Below, in pieces: positions 10,115 through 18,163 of a stretch of 64,000 bases of DNA (within the stretch, counting starts at the first letter, position 1; each line of letters begins with the position of its first letter). The DNA is taken from positions 1-64,000 of the forward strand of contig WHSL01000002.1 of NCBI GenBank assembly GCA_009380095.1. Direction: 5' to 3'. The notes below the pieces were generated by a model. It was not told the origin of the DNA. It did no database searches and saw only the letters and a program-made list of their open reading frames with translations. The position numbers were made by a program, and so were the translations under genes. This DNA comes from Streptosporangiales bacterium (GTDB lineage Bacteria > Actinomycetota > Actinomycetes > Streptosporangiales > Streptosporangiaceae).

Positions 10115-10954
10115 ACGTCTCCCCACGTCAAGACCCTCGCCGGGTTGTCCACCAGCACCCGCCGGACCGGCTCGGCCCCGCAGGCGCGTTCCAGCCGGGG
10201 GACGAACCGCCGCGGCAGGTAGGCCAGCCCGGGCATCCCCCCGTACGCCACATAGCGGCTGCGCCGCGCCACGTCGCCGCCGAGCAGCAGCCGGTCCGAG
10301 GCGCCCTGCTCCGCCGCCGCGGCGAGGCAGTCGATCAGCGTCGCGTCCGGCCACTCGCGGGCCGCGCCATGCCGTCGTACTCCAGGTACGCACCGGCCGC
10401 CGCGAGCTCCGCGTGCAGCCCCGGATCGGGGTTGCGGTCGACGTGCGCGAGCACCACCCGGTGCGCCGGCACCCCGGCCCGGCCGAGCAGGCCCAGCACC
10501 TCGAATCCGGCGCTTCCGTGCTCGAGATGCACCATGACCGGGGCGCCGGTCGCGATCTGCGCCTCGGCCGCGGCGGCCAGCGCCCTGCGCTCGAAGCCGG
10601 AGATGGACCAGTACCCGATGCCGGTCTTCACGATCCCGGCCCGCACCGCCGCCCCGCCCGGCCCGGCCCGGCCGCGGGCCGCGGGGGCTCCGGAGTGTCC
10701 GTGGCGGGGAGCCCGGTACGGGCCGAGATGCGCGCCACCGCGGCGGGGTCGCGGCCCAGCCCGATCGGCGTGGCGTCGACCATGGCGGCGATCCCCGCCT
10801 CGTGCAGCATCGCCGCCTCCTCGCCGCTGAGCGCCTCCTCGTCCAGCTCGTCACCCGGCAGCAGCGGGCTGACCTGGAACAGGTGCTCATGACAGTCGGC
10901 CGGGCCGAGCACCGCCGGCGCGATGTCGCCGAGCACCGTACGGATGAGGCTCAC
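10111..10954 (-). pseudogene. Phosphotriesterase-family metalloenzyme remnant with two frame breaks
   Basis: Three reading frames in order encode parts of one phosphotriesterase (PHP-like amidohydrolase). First comes GDIAPAVLGPADCHEHLFQVSP with the HxH-like metal motif. A break near 10650 removes the middle of the barrel. Then VKTGIGYWSISGFERRAL and VMVHLEHGSAGFEVL, then a second break near 10365 that looks like loss of one G, and finally LLLGGDVARRSRYVAYGG and VRRVLVDNPARVL. The GTG at 10954 overlaps the stop of the aroE-like gene. It belonged to the same operon. Confidence 0.8.
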
Positions 10955-11853
10955 CGCACCTCCGCGGCGACGCGGGCGAGCTCCGCGACCCGGTCCGGGC
11001 CCATGTCGATGGCGAAGACCTCGGCGATGACCTGGCTCCAGCCGTGGATGAAGTACCGCCAGCCGTCGACCACGGTCAGGCCGCGTTCGGCCCGTCGCGC
11101 CTCCGCCGTGTGCAGGAACTCGAGTGAGCCGCGGTAGTTGAGCTCCCAGGCGAGCGCGCGCTCGGGGAAGTCGGCCTCCGCACCGAGCGGCGAGCCCGGC
11201 CGGTCCTTGCCCATGCCGGTGGCGTTCACGATCAGGCTGCCGGGTGGCGCGGAGGCGACGAGGCCGTCCGCCGGTCCGTCCACCACGACGTAGGAGAAGA
11301 TCTCGGCGGGGAGGCCGCCGCGCGCGTGCACCTCCCTTACGTGATCGAGCCGGCGGGGGTCGGTGTCGGTGACGACGATCCGCTGCGGACGGTCGGCGCG
11401 GCCCGCCAGATACCACGTGATGGCGGTGCCGGCACCGCCCGCACCGAGGCAGACGACCTCGCCGCCGGTGTCCGCGAAGTGCTGCGGGGGGACGAACTCC
11501 TCCAGCGCGAGCCGCGCGGTCAGCGGGTCCTTGGCGTGCCCGGCGAGCGCGCCGTCACGCTTGGCGATGGACGAGACCTCGCCGCACTCGCGCGCGAAGA
11601 CATCGAGGGAGTCGAACAGATGCCCGGCCGCCTCGAACACCCGGATCTTGTGCGTGGTGACGAGCGCGCCGGCGATGGAGGGGTCGTCGCGGATCTCCTC
11701 GACCACCTTGAGGTACGCGGCGTCCGGCGCGCCGAGCGGAATGTCGTACCCGATCAGCCCGTCCTCGTCCAGGCCCAGCACCTCGGCCCAGCGCGGGAAG
11801 ACCCGCCGGATCGAGGAGTGTGCCGTGTCGACGCCGACGAATCCCAGCCTCAT
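10951..11853 (-). CDS. Shikimate-dehydrogenase-like oxidoreductase
   Basis: Member of the shikimate/quinate 5-dehydrogenase superfamily, 300 residues. K69 in LVTTHKIRVF corresponds to the catalytic lysine, and LGAGGAGTAITWYLAG (about residues 137-152) is the nucleotide-binding motif; GHAKDPLT aligns with the region holding the catalytic aspartate. This subgroup lacks the usual SxS substrate loop of true AroE, so a sugar-acid or related substrate is more likely than shikimate. It starts at ATG 11853, overlapping the KDPG aldolase stop as ATGA, and is one of two intact genes in an otherwise broken catabolic operon. Confidence 0.8.
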   Translation of the reverse strand: MRLGFVGVDTAHSSIRRVFPRWAEVLGLDEDGLIGYDIPLGAPDAAYLKVVEEIRDDPSIAGALVTTHKIRVFEAAGHLFDSLDVFARECGEVSSIAKRDGALAGHAKDPLTARLALEEFVPPQHFADTGGEVVCLGAGGAGTAITWYLAGRADRPQRIVVTDTDPRRLDHVREVHARGGLPAEIFSYVVVDGPADGLVASAPPGSLIVNATGMGKDRPGSPLGAEADFPERALAWELNYRGSLEFLHTAEARRAERGLTVVDGWRYFIHGWSQVIAEVFAIDMGPDRVAELARVAAEVR

Positions 11854-12482
11854 CGCCCCACCCCCGCCATGAACGTGCGCGCCTTCCGCTCGATGGTGTC
11901 GTACGCGCCCGCGGCGAGGTCGGCGCCGGAGCACAGCTCGCCGCCCGCGCCCACCGCGACGGCGCCCGCCGCCAGCCACTGTCCGATGTTGTCCGCGGAC
12001 ACGCCGCCGGTGGGCATCAGCGGGACGTCCGGGAACGGGCCGCGCAGCGACTTCAGGTACGCGGGGCCGCCGAGCGAGGCCGGGAACACCTTCACCACGT
12101 CCGCGCCGAGCTCCACCGCCAGCATGACCTCGCTGGGGGTGAGCGCGCCGAGCATCACGGTGGCGCCGGTCTCCCGCATCTCCGCGGCGAGGGCGGGGCG
12201 GGTGCCGGGGGAGACGAGGAACCGCGCGCCGGCGGCGGCGGCCTCCGCGGCCTGCCCGGGCGCGGTCACGGTGCCTGCGCCGACGAGCACGGCCTCCCCG
12301 TGCCGGCGCGTCACCTCGGCGATCACCGCGGCCGCGTCGGGCGTCGAGTACGTGATCTCGATGCCCTTGATCCCGCCCCTGACCAGGGCGTCCACCCCGG
12401 CCGCCGCGGCCTCCGCGTCAGGCGCCCGCAACACCGCGATCACAGTGGTTTCGCGAAGCTCGTCAAGACCAGCAGGGGTCAC
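11850..12482 (-). CDS. eda: KDPG/KHG aldolase (2-dehydro-3-deoxyphosphogluconate aldolase)
   Basis: Class I aldolase that cleaves 2-keto-3-deoxy-6-phosphogluconate or 4-hydroxy-2-oxoglutarate to pyruvate plus an aldehyde. The 210-residue protein, the normal family length, has IEITYSTPDA with the catalytic glutamate (E42), VGAGTVTAPGQ, FLVSPGTRP, Schiff-base K131 in DVVKVFPAS and MPTGGVSADN. The GTG at 12482 has GGAG upstream; the longer open frame extends into repeats and is not coding. It is coupled downstream to the shikimate-dehydrogenase-like gene. Confidence 0.93.
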   Translation of the reverse strand: MTPAGLDELRETTVIAVLRAPDAEAAAAGVDALVRGGIKGIEITYSTPDAAAVIAEVTRRHGEAVLVGAGTVTAPGQAAEAAAAGARFLVSPGTRPALAAEMRETGATVMLGALTPSEVMLAVELGADVVKVFPASLGGPAYLKSLRGPFPDVPLMPTGGVSADNIGQWLAAGAVAVGAGGELCSGADLAAGAYDTIERKARTFMAGVGR

Positions 12483-12786
12483 AACATCTCCAGACTCGAA
12501 AGGCTCCACACCCGGCAGGCGTGGGGGATCGTCCCATGATGGGGAAGGCTCCCAGGGAGCCCACCCCGGTTTCGCCCCCCAAGACATCCTTCCCCGCAGC
12601 CATCCTCCACCGGCCCCCGGCCAGGGGAATCGGTTGGGGAGTCGGCTGGGGAGTGGAGCCGCCTTCCGCGGGCCCAACTGCTCCCCAGCGGGCTGCCCGG
12701 CTCGGCCTCGGCGTGGCTGGTCTCCGGCGGGCTGCCCGGCTCGGCCTCGGCGTGGCTGTTCCCCGGCGGGCTGCCCGGCCCGGCCT
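12483..12786. other. Gene-free spacer with 39-bp tandem repeats
   Basis: Between the aldolase start and the dehydrogenase stop there is no recognisable gene. The right half holds the 39-bp repeats described separately. Open frames on both strands are Gly/Pro/Arg-rich and look like by-products of the repeats and high GC. Confidence 0.6.
12689..12778. repeat. 39-bp direct tandem repeat, two copies plus a partial third
   Basis: Copies start at 12689, 12728 and 12767, each opening with CGGGCTGCCCGGC. The first two differ only near their ends; the third is cut after about 12 bases. The period of 39 is a multiple of three, so the repeat keeps a frame open, but no gene is evident here. No spacers separate the copies, so it is not a CRISPR. 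Confidence 0.85.
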
Positions 12787-13785
12787 TCATGCGGTCTCCC
12801 GGCCGACGGGGTGCTGGGGCGGGCGGCCGTCGAGGACGGCGAGGACGTCGGCGGCGCCCATGCGGTCGATGGCCTGGACGGTCTGCGCGCCGATGTGCGG
12901 AGTGACGGTGACGCGGCCGGCCAGCCCGGGGTCGAGCAACGGGCCGTCGTCGCCGCCAGATTCGGCCGCCAGCGCGTCCGCCGCGTACGCACCCAGCCGC
13001 CCCTCGCGCAGCGCCGCCGCCACGGCATCATCATCGACGAGATCGGCACGCGCGGTGTTGACCAGGACCAGCCCCGGCGCGGCCAGCTCCAGCCAGGCGG
13101 CGTCGATCAACCTGGCCCCGCCGGGCGCGTGCAACGACACGGCATCACACGCGGCCAGCTCGGCGAGATCCGCCCGGCGAACGCCGGACCCGGCCCCCTG
13201 AGCTTGATGTCCGGGCGGGTGGGCTCCGGGCTCGGCCCCTTGAGTGGCGTGTTCCTGCTGGTGGGTGCCGGGGTCGACCGCTTGGGCGGGGTGTCCGGGC
13301 GGGTGGGTGCCGGGGTCGACCGCTTGGGTGGGGTTTTCGGGATGGGGGGCGGCGAGGTCGGTGAAGGTGGTGTCGTTGGCGTAGGGGTCGTAGGCGGAGA
13401 CTTGGCAGCCGAGGGCGAGGGCGCGGCGGGCGAAGGCCTGGCCGATGCGACCTAGGCCGGCGATGCCGATGTGGAGGGCGGCCGGCTCTCGGCCGCGTAC
13501 CGGGGTCCAGTCGCCGGAGCGGACCCGGCGGTCGCCCTCACCGACCCCGCGCACCGCGCCGAGCGGCAGCGCCAGGGCGAGGTCGACCACCGCTTCGGTG
13601 TTGGCGCCGGGCGTGTTGGTCACGGTCAGCCCGCGCCGCGCGGCGGCCGCCAGGTCGACCGCGTCGACGCCCACGCCGTACCGGGCGATGACCCGCAGGC
13701 GCGGCGCGGCGGCCAGGTGCGCCTCGGTGATCGGCCCGGTCCCGGCGATCCAGCCGTCCGCCTCGGCGAGCAGCGGCGCCAGCGC
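12787..13785 (-). pseudogene. D-2-hydroxyacid dehydrogenase, N-terminally truncated, with repeat insertion
   Basis: Reads as a phosphoglycerate-dehydrogenase-type NAD enzyme: RVIARYGVGVDAVDL, TNTPGANTEAVVDLAL, the Rossmann motif GLGRIGQAFARRALALG, VNTARADLVDDDAVAAAL with the catalytic arginine, and TVTPHIGAQT with the catalytic histidine. The normal first 40-50 residues are absent; instead the frame runs straight into the end of a sugar permease at about 13785. A block of three 14-residue repeats interrupts the nucleotide-binding domain. It is most likely inactive, although the frame itself is open for 330 residues. Stop at 12787. Confidence 0.75.
13204..13329 (-). repeat. Three in-frame 42-bp tandem repeats inside the dehydrogenase
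   Basis: Units 13288-13329, 13246-13287 and 13204-13245 encode TQAVDPGTHPPGHP, AQAVDPGTHQQEHA and TQGAEPGAHPPGHQ; a decayed fourth (AQGAGSG) follows. The Pro/Gly/His-rich block sits between AYDPYAND and RRADLAELAACDAV, where related enzymes have only a few residues. Confidence 0.85.
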
Positions 13786-14540
13786 ACCGCCGATCGCGAT
13801 CTGCAGGTAGAACGGGTCCACCCCGAGGAGTGTGCCCCCGTTGTTGAGCATCCCCACGATCAGCGCGCCGAGCAGGGTGCCGAGCGCGGCGCCGCGCGCG
13901 CCGAACAGGCTGCCCCGCCGATCGCGCAGGCGGCGATGGCCTGCAGCTCGTACCCGGTGCCCGCGGTGGGCACGCCGTTGCTCAGCCGGGAGGCGAGCAG
14001 CACGCCGCCCAGCGCGGCCAGCGTGCCGGACAGCGCGTACACGCTGACCTGCACGGTACGGACCGGCACCCCGGCCAGCCGGGCGGACTCCTTGCTGGAG
14101 CCGATCGCGTAGACGTACCGGCCCCAGACGGTACGGCGCAGCGCGAACGCCACCACCACCGCGACGATCAGGGTGATCCAGATCAGGTTGGCGATGCCGA
14201 ACGCCACCAGCAGTCCCGCGACCGTGCCGCTGGCCGCCCCGGCGAGCAGCGCGAGCACCACGGCGAGCAGCACCGATCCGCCGCCGGTGGTCTCGCACAC
14301 CGCCATCGCGGCGATGATGCCGGACAGGCCCACCACCGACCCCACGGACAGGTCGATACCGCCGGTGATGATCACCAGCAGCCGGCCGATCGCGATGATC
14401 GCGTAGATCGACACCTGGCGGCCCAGGTCGTCGAGGTTCGTACCGGTCAGGAAGGTGTCGGTGAACAGGCTGAGCGCCAGCGCGAGCACCAGCAGTACGG
14501 GCACGCCGTTCAGCTCGCGTCCCAGCACGTCACGGACGCC
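13786..14540 (-). pseudogene. RbsC-like sugar ABC permease remnant
   Basis: Most of a ribose/xylose-type permease is recognisable: TDTFLTGTNLDDLGRQVSIY, IAIGRLLVIITGGIDLSVGS, VVGLSGIIAAMAV, WGRYVYAIGSSKESARLAGV and VYALSGTLAALGGVLLASRL. At about 13915 one base appears to be missing (the AIGG/GSLFGARG junction), after which GTLLGALIVGMLNNGGTLLG continues in another frame. Its left end is joined to an MFS fragment and its right end to the hydroxyacid dehydrogenase. No ATPase or binding-protein gene remains nearby. Confidence 0.78.
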
Positions 14541-14830
14541 GAGGATCTCCTCCGGCGGCACCAGGTCGGCGAGCAGGGCCGAGGCGGCCGGACGGTACAG
14601 GTCGAGGGCGATCCCGAACAGGAACGCGGCGGCGATGATGAGCGGCAGCTCGTACGCGAAGCCGAGCACCGCGATCATCGCCGCCGGTGGCCGCCAGCGA
14701 GAGCCCGCGCGCACCGGTCAGGTAGAGCGCGAGGAACGGCTGCACCATCGTGCCCAGCCGGTTCACCAGGCTGCCCGCCCAGAGCAGCCAGAACGACCGG
14801 GGGAAGCCCGCCCACCCGGGAGCGCAGGAA
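14541..14830 (-). pseudogene. MFS transporter remnant, two pieces
   Basis: The first piece (about 14700-14830) encodes helix 1 of a major-facilitator transporter, GFPRSFWLLWAGSLVNRLGT and VQPFLALYLTGARGLSLA, without a usable start codon upstream. After a frame change and loss of about 50 residues, the second piece encodes FAYELPLIIAAAFLFGIA and DLYRPAASALLADLVPPEE, then joins in frame to the sugar permease near 14541. Everything after the fourth helix is gone. Confidence 0.72.
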
Positions 14831-14952
14831 ACCGGCCGCCGACACGACCCGATCCTGGCCGAGGCCCTGCGCGAAGGCGAACGTTTCTCGCCGCCACGCC
14901 GAGGCCCGCCGGGTTTCGCCCGTGGCGATGCGTCATTCGGCGCGTGTGTCTC

Positions 14953-14968
14953 GTAACCTGCCGGAAAC
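14953..14968 (+). promoter_or_regulatory. GlnR-like box upstream of glnA2
   Basis: GTAAC (14953-14957), six bases, GAAAC (14964-14968) matches one half of the actinobacterial GlnR consensus gTnAc-n6-GaAAc. A weak second half, GTGAC-n6-AGTGA, begins at 14977. It lies 70 bases before the glnA2 start. Confidence 0.6.
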
Positions 14969-15037
14969 AGGTCGGAGTGACACTGGTAGTGAGGACGTGC
15001 GCCGGCGGCGAGGCCCGGCGGTGGAGGAAGGTGGGCC

Positions 15038-16399
15038 GTGGACAGGCAGCAGGAATTCGTGCTCCGCACGCTCGAAGAGCGGGACATCCGGTTCGTGCGC
15101 CTGTGGTTCACCGACGTGCTCGGCTACCTCAAGTCGGTGGCCGTGGCGCCGGCCGAGCTGGAGGGCGCGTTCGCCGAGGGCATCGGCTTCGACGGGTCGG
15201 CCATCGAGGGCTTCGCCAGGGTGTACGAGGCCGACATGCTGGCCAAGCCCGACCCGTCCACGTTCCAGGTGCTGCCCTGGCGCAGCGAGGCGCCGGGCGT
15301 GGCGCGGATGTTCTGCGACATCCTGATGCCGGACGGCTCGCCCAGCTACGCCGACCCGCGTTACGTGCTGAAGCGCCAGCTCAGCAAGGCGTCGGACCAG
15401 GGCTTCACGTTCTACACCCACCCCGAGGTGGAGTTCTTCCTGCTGAAGGAGAACCCCTCCTCCGGCCGTCCGCCGGAGCCCATCGACGACGGCGGGTACT
15501 TCGACCACACCCCGCACAGCACGGCGCACGACTTCCGCCGCAACGCCATCGTGATGCTCGAGGGCATGGGCATCTCGGTGGAGTTCAGCCACCACGAGGG
15601 CGGGCCCGGCCAGCAGGAGATCGACCTGCGGTACGCCGACGCGCTCACCACCGCCGACAACCTCATGACGTTCCGCCTGGTCATGAAGGAGGTGGCGCTG
15701 GAGCAGGGGGTGTACGCGACGTTCATGCCGAAGCCGTTCACCGCGTACCCGGGCTCGGGCATGCACACCCACATGTCGCTGTTCGAGGGCGACCGCAACG
15801 CGTTCTATGAGCCGGGCGGGCAGTACCAGCTCTCCAAGACCGGCCGCGCGTTCATCGCCGGGCTGCTGCACCACGCCTCGGAGATCACCGCGGTGTGCAA
15901 CCAGTGGGTGAACTCCTACAAGCGGCTGTGGGGCGCCCCGGCGGGCACGGCCGGCGCCGGCGGCGAGGCCCCGGCGTACGTGTGCTGGGGTCACAACAAC
16001 CGGTCCGCGCTGGTCCGGGTGCCGATGTACAAGCCCACCAAGTCCAACTCCACGCGCATCGAGTTCCGCTCGCTGGACTCGGCGTGCAACCCGTACCTGT
16101 CGTTCGCGGTGATCCTGGCCGCGGGCCTCAAGGGCATCGAGCAGGGGTACGAGCTGCCGCCCGGCGCCGACGACGACGTGTGGTCGCTCACCGACGCGGA
16201 ACGCCGCGCGCTCGGCATCCGCCCGCTGCCGCAGAGCCTGGACGAGGCCATCAAGGCCATGGAGGGCAGCGAGCTCGTCGCCGAGGCGCTCGGCGAGCAC
16301 GTCTTCGACTTCTTCCTCCGCAACAAGAAGTCCGAGTGGGAGGACTACCGCCGCCAGGTCACCCCGTACGAGCTGAGCCACTACCTCCCCGTGCTCTGA
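15038..16399 (+). CDS. glnA2: Glutamine synthetase, GlnA2-type
   Basis: Type I glutamine synthetase paralogue, 453 residues, that joins ammonia to glutamate with ATP. Metal and substrate motifs are present: GIGFDGSAIEGFARVYEADM, FYTHPEVEFFLL, VEFSHHEGGPGQQEIDLRYA, KPFTAYPGSGMHTHMSLF, NNRSALVRVP and STRIEFRSLDSACNPYL. The DLYELPPEE-type adenylylation loop of GlnA1 is replaced by YELPPGADDDVWSLT with no equivalent tyrosine target, as in mycobacterial GlnA2, so GlnE probably does not control it. The GTG at 15038 follows GGAGGAAG by 7 bases. A GlnR-like box is upstream. Confidence 0.93.
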   Translation: MDRQQEFVLRTLEERDIRFVRLWFTDVLGYLKSVAVAPAELEGAFAEGIGFDGSAIEGFARVYEADMLAKPDPSTFQVLPWRSEAPGVARMFCDILMPDGSPSYADPRYVLKRQLSKASDQGFTFYTHPEVEFFLLKENPSSGRPPEPIDDGGYFDHTPHSTAHDFRRNAIVMLEGMGISVEFSHHEGGPGQQEIDLRYADALTTADNLMTFRLVMKEVALEQGVYATFMPKPFTAYPGSGMHTHMSLFEGDRNAFYEPGGQYQLSKTGRAFIAGLLHHASEITAVCNQWVNSYKRLWGAPAGTAGAGGEAPAYVCWGHNNRSALVRVPMYKPTKSNSTRIEFRSLDSACNPYLSFAVILAAGLKGIEQGYELPPGADDDVWSLTDAERRALGIRPLPQSLDEAIKAMEGSELVAEALGEHVFDFFLRNKKSEWEDYRRQVTPYELSHYLPVL

Positions 16400-16422
16400 C
16401 CGGGCGTGCCAGACTCGTCGGC

Positions 16423-16802
16423 ATAGGCAGGCCGAAGACGATCGACGAGTACCTCGAGGGCTTCGCCGGGCAGCGGCGTGAGCTGCTCGAACGGCTGCGC
16501 GCACTGGCGGCCGAGGCGGCCCCGCAGGCGACCGAGGCGATCAAGTGGGGGCATCCCGCATGGGCGCACCCGTCCGGGACGATCTTGTTCATGTTCAATG
16601 GCCACAAGAACCACGCGGGCGTCGCGGTCACCGGGAGCACCCGGGAGGCGTTCGACGCCGAGCCGGCCGACTTCGCCGCCGACGGGCCGATCAGGCTTCC
16701 GTACGGCGGGCCCGTGCGGGGCCCGTGCCGGACGAGCTGCTGCGCCGGATGATCGCCTTCCGGGTGCGCGAGCACGAGGACCACGGCGTGAAGTGGATGT
16801 GA
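16423..16802 (+). pseudogene. DUF1801/YdhG-like protein, frameshifted, no start codon
   Basis: GRPKTIDEYLEGFAGQRREL, EAIKWGHPAWAHPSGTILFM and AGVAVTGSTREAF are typical of DUF1801 proteins (frataxin-like or iron-chaperone fold). After LPYGGPV an 11-bp insertion shifts the frame; the true end, PDELLRRMIAFRVREHEDHG, follows in another frame to 16802. No ATG, GTG or TTG occurs in frame; ATA at 16423 sits where the start would be, as if ATG had mutated. Confidence 0.75.
16708..16728. repeat. 10-bp tandem duplication that shifts the DUF1801 frame
   Basis: GGGCCCGTGC occurs at 16708-16717 and again at 16719-16728, separated by one G. Removing 11 bases restores the frame and a normal PYGGPVPDELLRRM sequence, so the duplication is the likely cause of the break. 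Confidence 0.8.
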
Positions 16803-16806
16803 CCGC

Positions 16807-17547
16807 TCAGGCGCGCTCCGGGGCGGCGGCCGGGGTGGCCTGGCAGGCGCGGACGACCGCGGCGAAGGCGGCGGCCACGGCGTGGCCGTTGACGGCGAGC
16901 TCGTCCTCGCGGGCGATCGCGTCGGCGAGCACCTCGCGCGGCTCCTGACCGCGCTCGCGCATGACGACCGCGTCGCTCGCCGCCCAGGTGGCCATGTCGG
17001 TCTGCGTGACCTCGGGGTGGAACTGCACGCCCCACGCCACGTCACCGAGCCGGAACGCCTGAACCGGGTACATCGCGCTGGACGCCAGCGGCACCGCGCC
17101 CGGCGGCGGCACGGTGATCACGTCAAAGTGCCACTGGACGAACCGGGGCGTCCCGGACAGCCCGCCGAGCAGCGCGTCACCGTCCGCCGCCACCGTCACC
17201 GGGCAGGCGCCGAGCTCAGGGCCGGCCGCGCCGCGCGCCACCTCGCCGCCGCAGGCCACCGCGAGCAGCTGCGCGCCGAGGCAGATGCCGAGCGTGGGCA
17301 CCCCGGCCGCCACCGCCTGCCGCAGCAGCGCGCGGGCCCCGGGCAGCCAGGGGGCGCGCTCGTCGTCGGTGGCGCCCATCGCCCCGCCGAGCACGATCAG
17401 CCCGTCGTGCTCGAGGTCCTTGGGGAGCAGCTCGCCCGCGTACGGGCGCACGATCACCGCCTCCACCCCCGCATCGGCCAGCCAGGGCCCGAACCTGCCG
17501 GGGCCGCCGTCCGAACCGTGCTCGATGACGAGGATGCGAGAGGTCAA
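16807..17547 (-). CDS. Class I glutamine amidotransferase
   Basis: Stand-alone class I glutamine amidotransferase-like protein, 246 residues, related to the GMP synthase amidotransferase domain. The triad is visible: C89 in the nucleophile elbow GICLGAQL, and H177 and E179 in VQFHPEV. It probably releases ammonia from glutamine or hydrolyses a gamma-glutamyl amide; the acceptor is unknown. Such genes often lie beside glnA paralogues, and here it converges on glnA2. The start is TTG at 17547, preceded by GGCAGGA. Confidence 0.86.
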   Translation of the reverse strand: MTSRILVIEHGSDGGPGRFGPWLADAGVEAVIVRPYAGELLPKDLEHDGLIVLGGAMGATDDERAPWLPGARALLRQAVAAGVPTLGICLGAQLLAVACGGEVARGAAGPELGACPVTVAADGDALLGGLSGTPRFVQWHFDVITVPPPGAVPLASSAMYPVQAFRLGDVAWGVQFHPEVTQTDMATWAASDAVVMRERGQEPREVLADAIAREDELAVNGHAVAAAFAAVVRACQATPAAAPERA

Positions 17548-17563
17548 CGTCCTGCCTTTCCGG

Positions 17564-18050
17564 TCAGCGGCCCCCCAGGTTGTACGGGAGCCGTACGGGA
17601 TCGCCGGGCCGCACGTGCGCGGCGAGGTACTCCGCGAAGGTACCTCCGGTCCGCTCCCCCTCGTGCAATAGGTTGCCGCCCGCGCGGAAACCGGCGATCG
17701 CGCGGCCGGGCATGGGCACGACGAGCACCCGCCGGTTCAGCCCCGCCGCCTTCAGGTACGCGTGCACGGCGCTCTCCAGCGTCACCGAGCCGCCGCGTTC
17801 CGGCGACGTCCGCCCAGGTGTCCCGGACCCCGGCGTTCGTCGCGCAGTGCACGACCGTGTCGACGCCGGTCACCGCCTCGGCCAGGCCCGCTCCGGTGGT
17901 CAGGTCGCCGCGCGCCGCGGTCGCGCCCTCCGGTACCGCGGGCGCCGCCTTCCGCGACAGCACCCGCACCTCCTCCGCACCGCGCGTCAGCAGCTCCGAC
18001 ACGACCTGCCCGCCGACGACCCCGGTACCGCCGGTCACCAAGATGCTCAT
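17564..18050 (-). pseudogene. NmrA-like NAD(P)-binding SDR remnant with internal deletion
   Basis: The N-terminal half encodes a Rossmann domain (MSILVTGGTGVVGGQVVSEL, VRVLSRKAAP, VDTVVHCATNAG). At about 17800 the frame changes and the sequence continues with the C-terminal end of the same family (TLESAVHAYLKAAGLNRRVL, TFAEYLAAHVRP). About 90 residues carrying the catalytic region are gone. The start at 18050 still has a good GGGAGGTG site, so a truncated peptide may be made. Confidence 0.75.
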
Positions 18051-18149
18051 CCACCGACACCTCCCTCCCTCATGACAACGTTCCCCGCCCGGACGTGACA
18101 TGCTCCCCGGACGGCAGCGCTCGTTGGCGACGCCGCGCCGCCCGCTCGG

Positions 18150-18155
18150 TACGTT
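18150..18155 (+). promoter_or_regulatory. -10 box for leaderless glnE transcript
   Basis: TACGTT lies 8 bases before the GTG of glnE, and no ribosome binding site is seen. Confidence 0.35.
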
Positions 18156-18163
18156 GGTCAGTC

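Noticed and set aside
12689-12778. CRISPR array at the 39-bp repeats
   Set aside because: Copies abut without spacers, and no cas gene is near.
11326-13455. Plus-strand open frame of 709 codons
   Set aside because: It runs antisense to recognisable genes, is Gly/Arg/Asp-rich with no family match, and owes its length to high GC and the codon-length repeats.
13860-14714. Intact membrane transporter of 284 residues
   Set aside because: The frame is open but joins part of an MFS protein to part of an RbsC-like permease and then leaves the permease frame; not a functional architecture.
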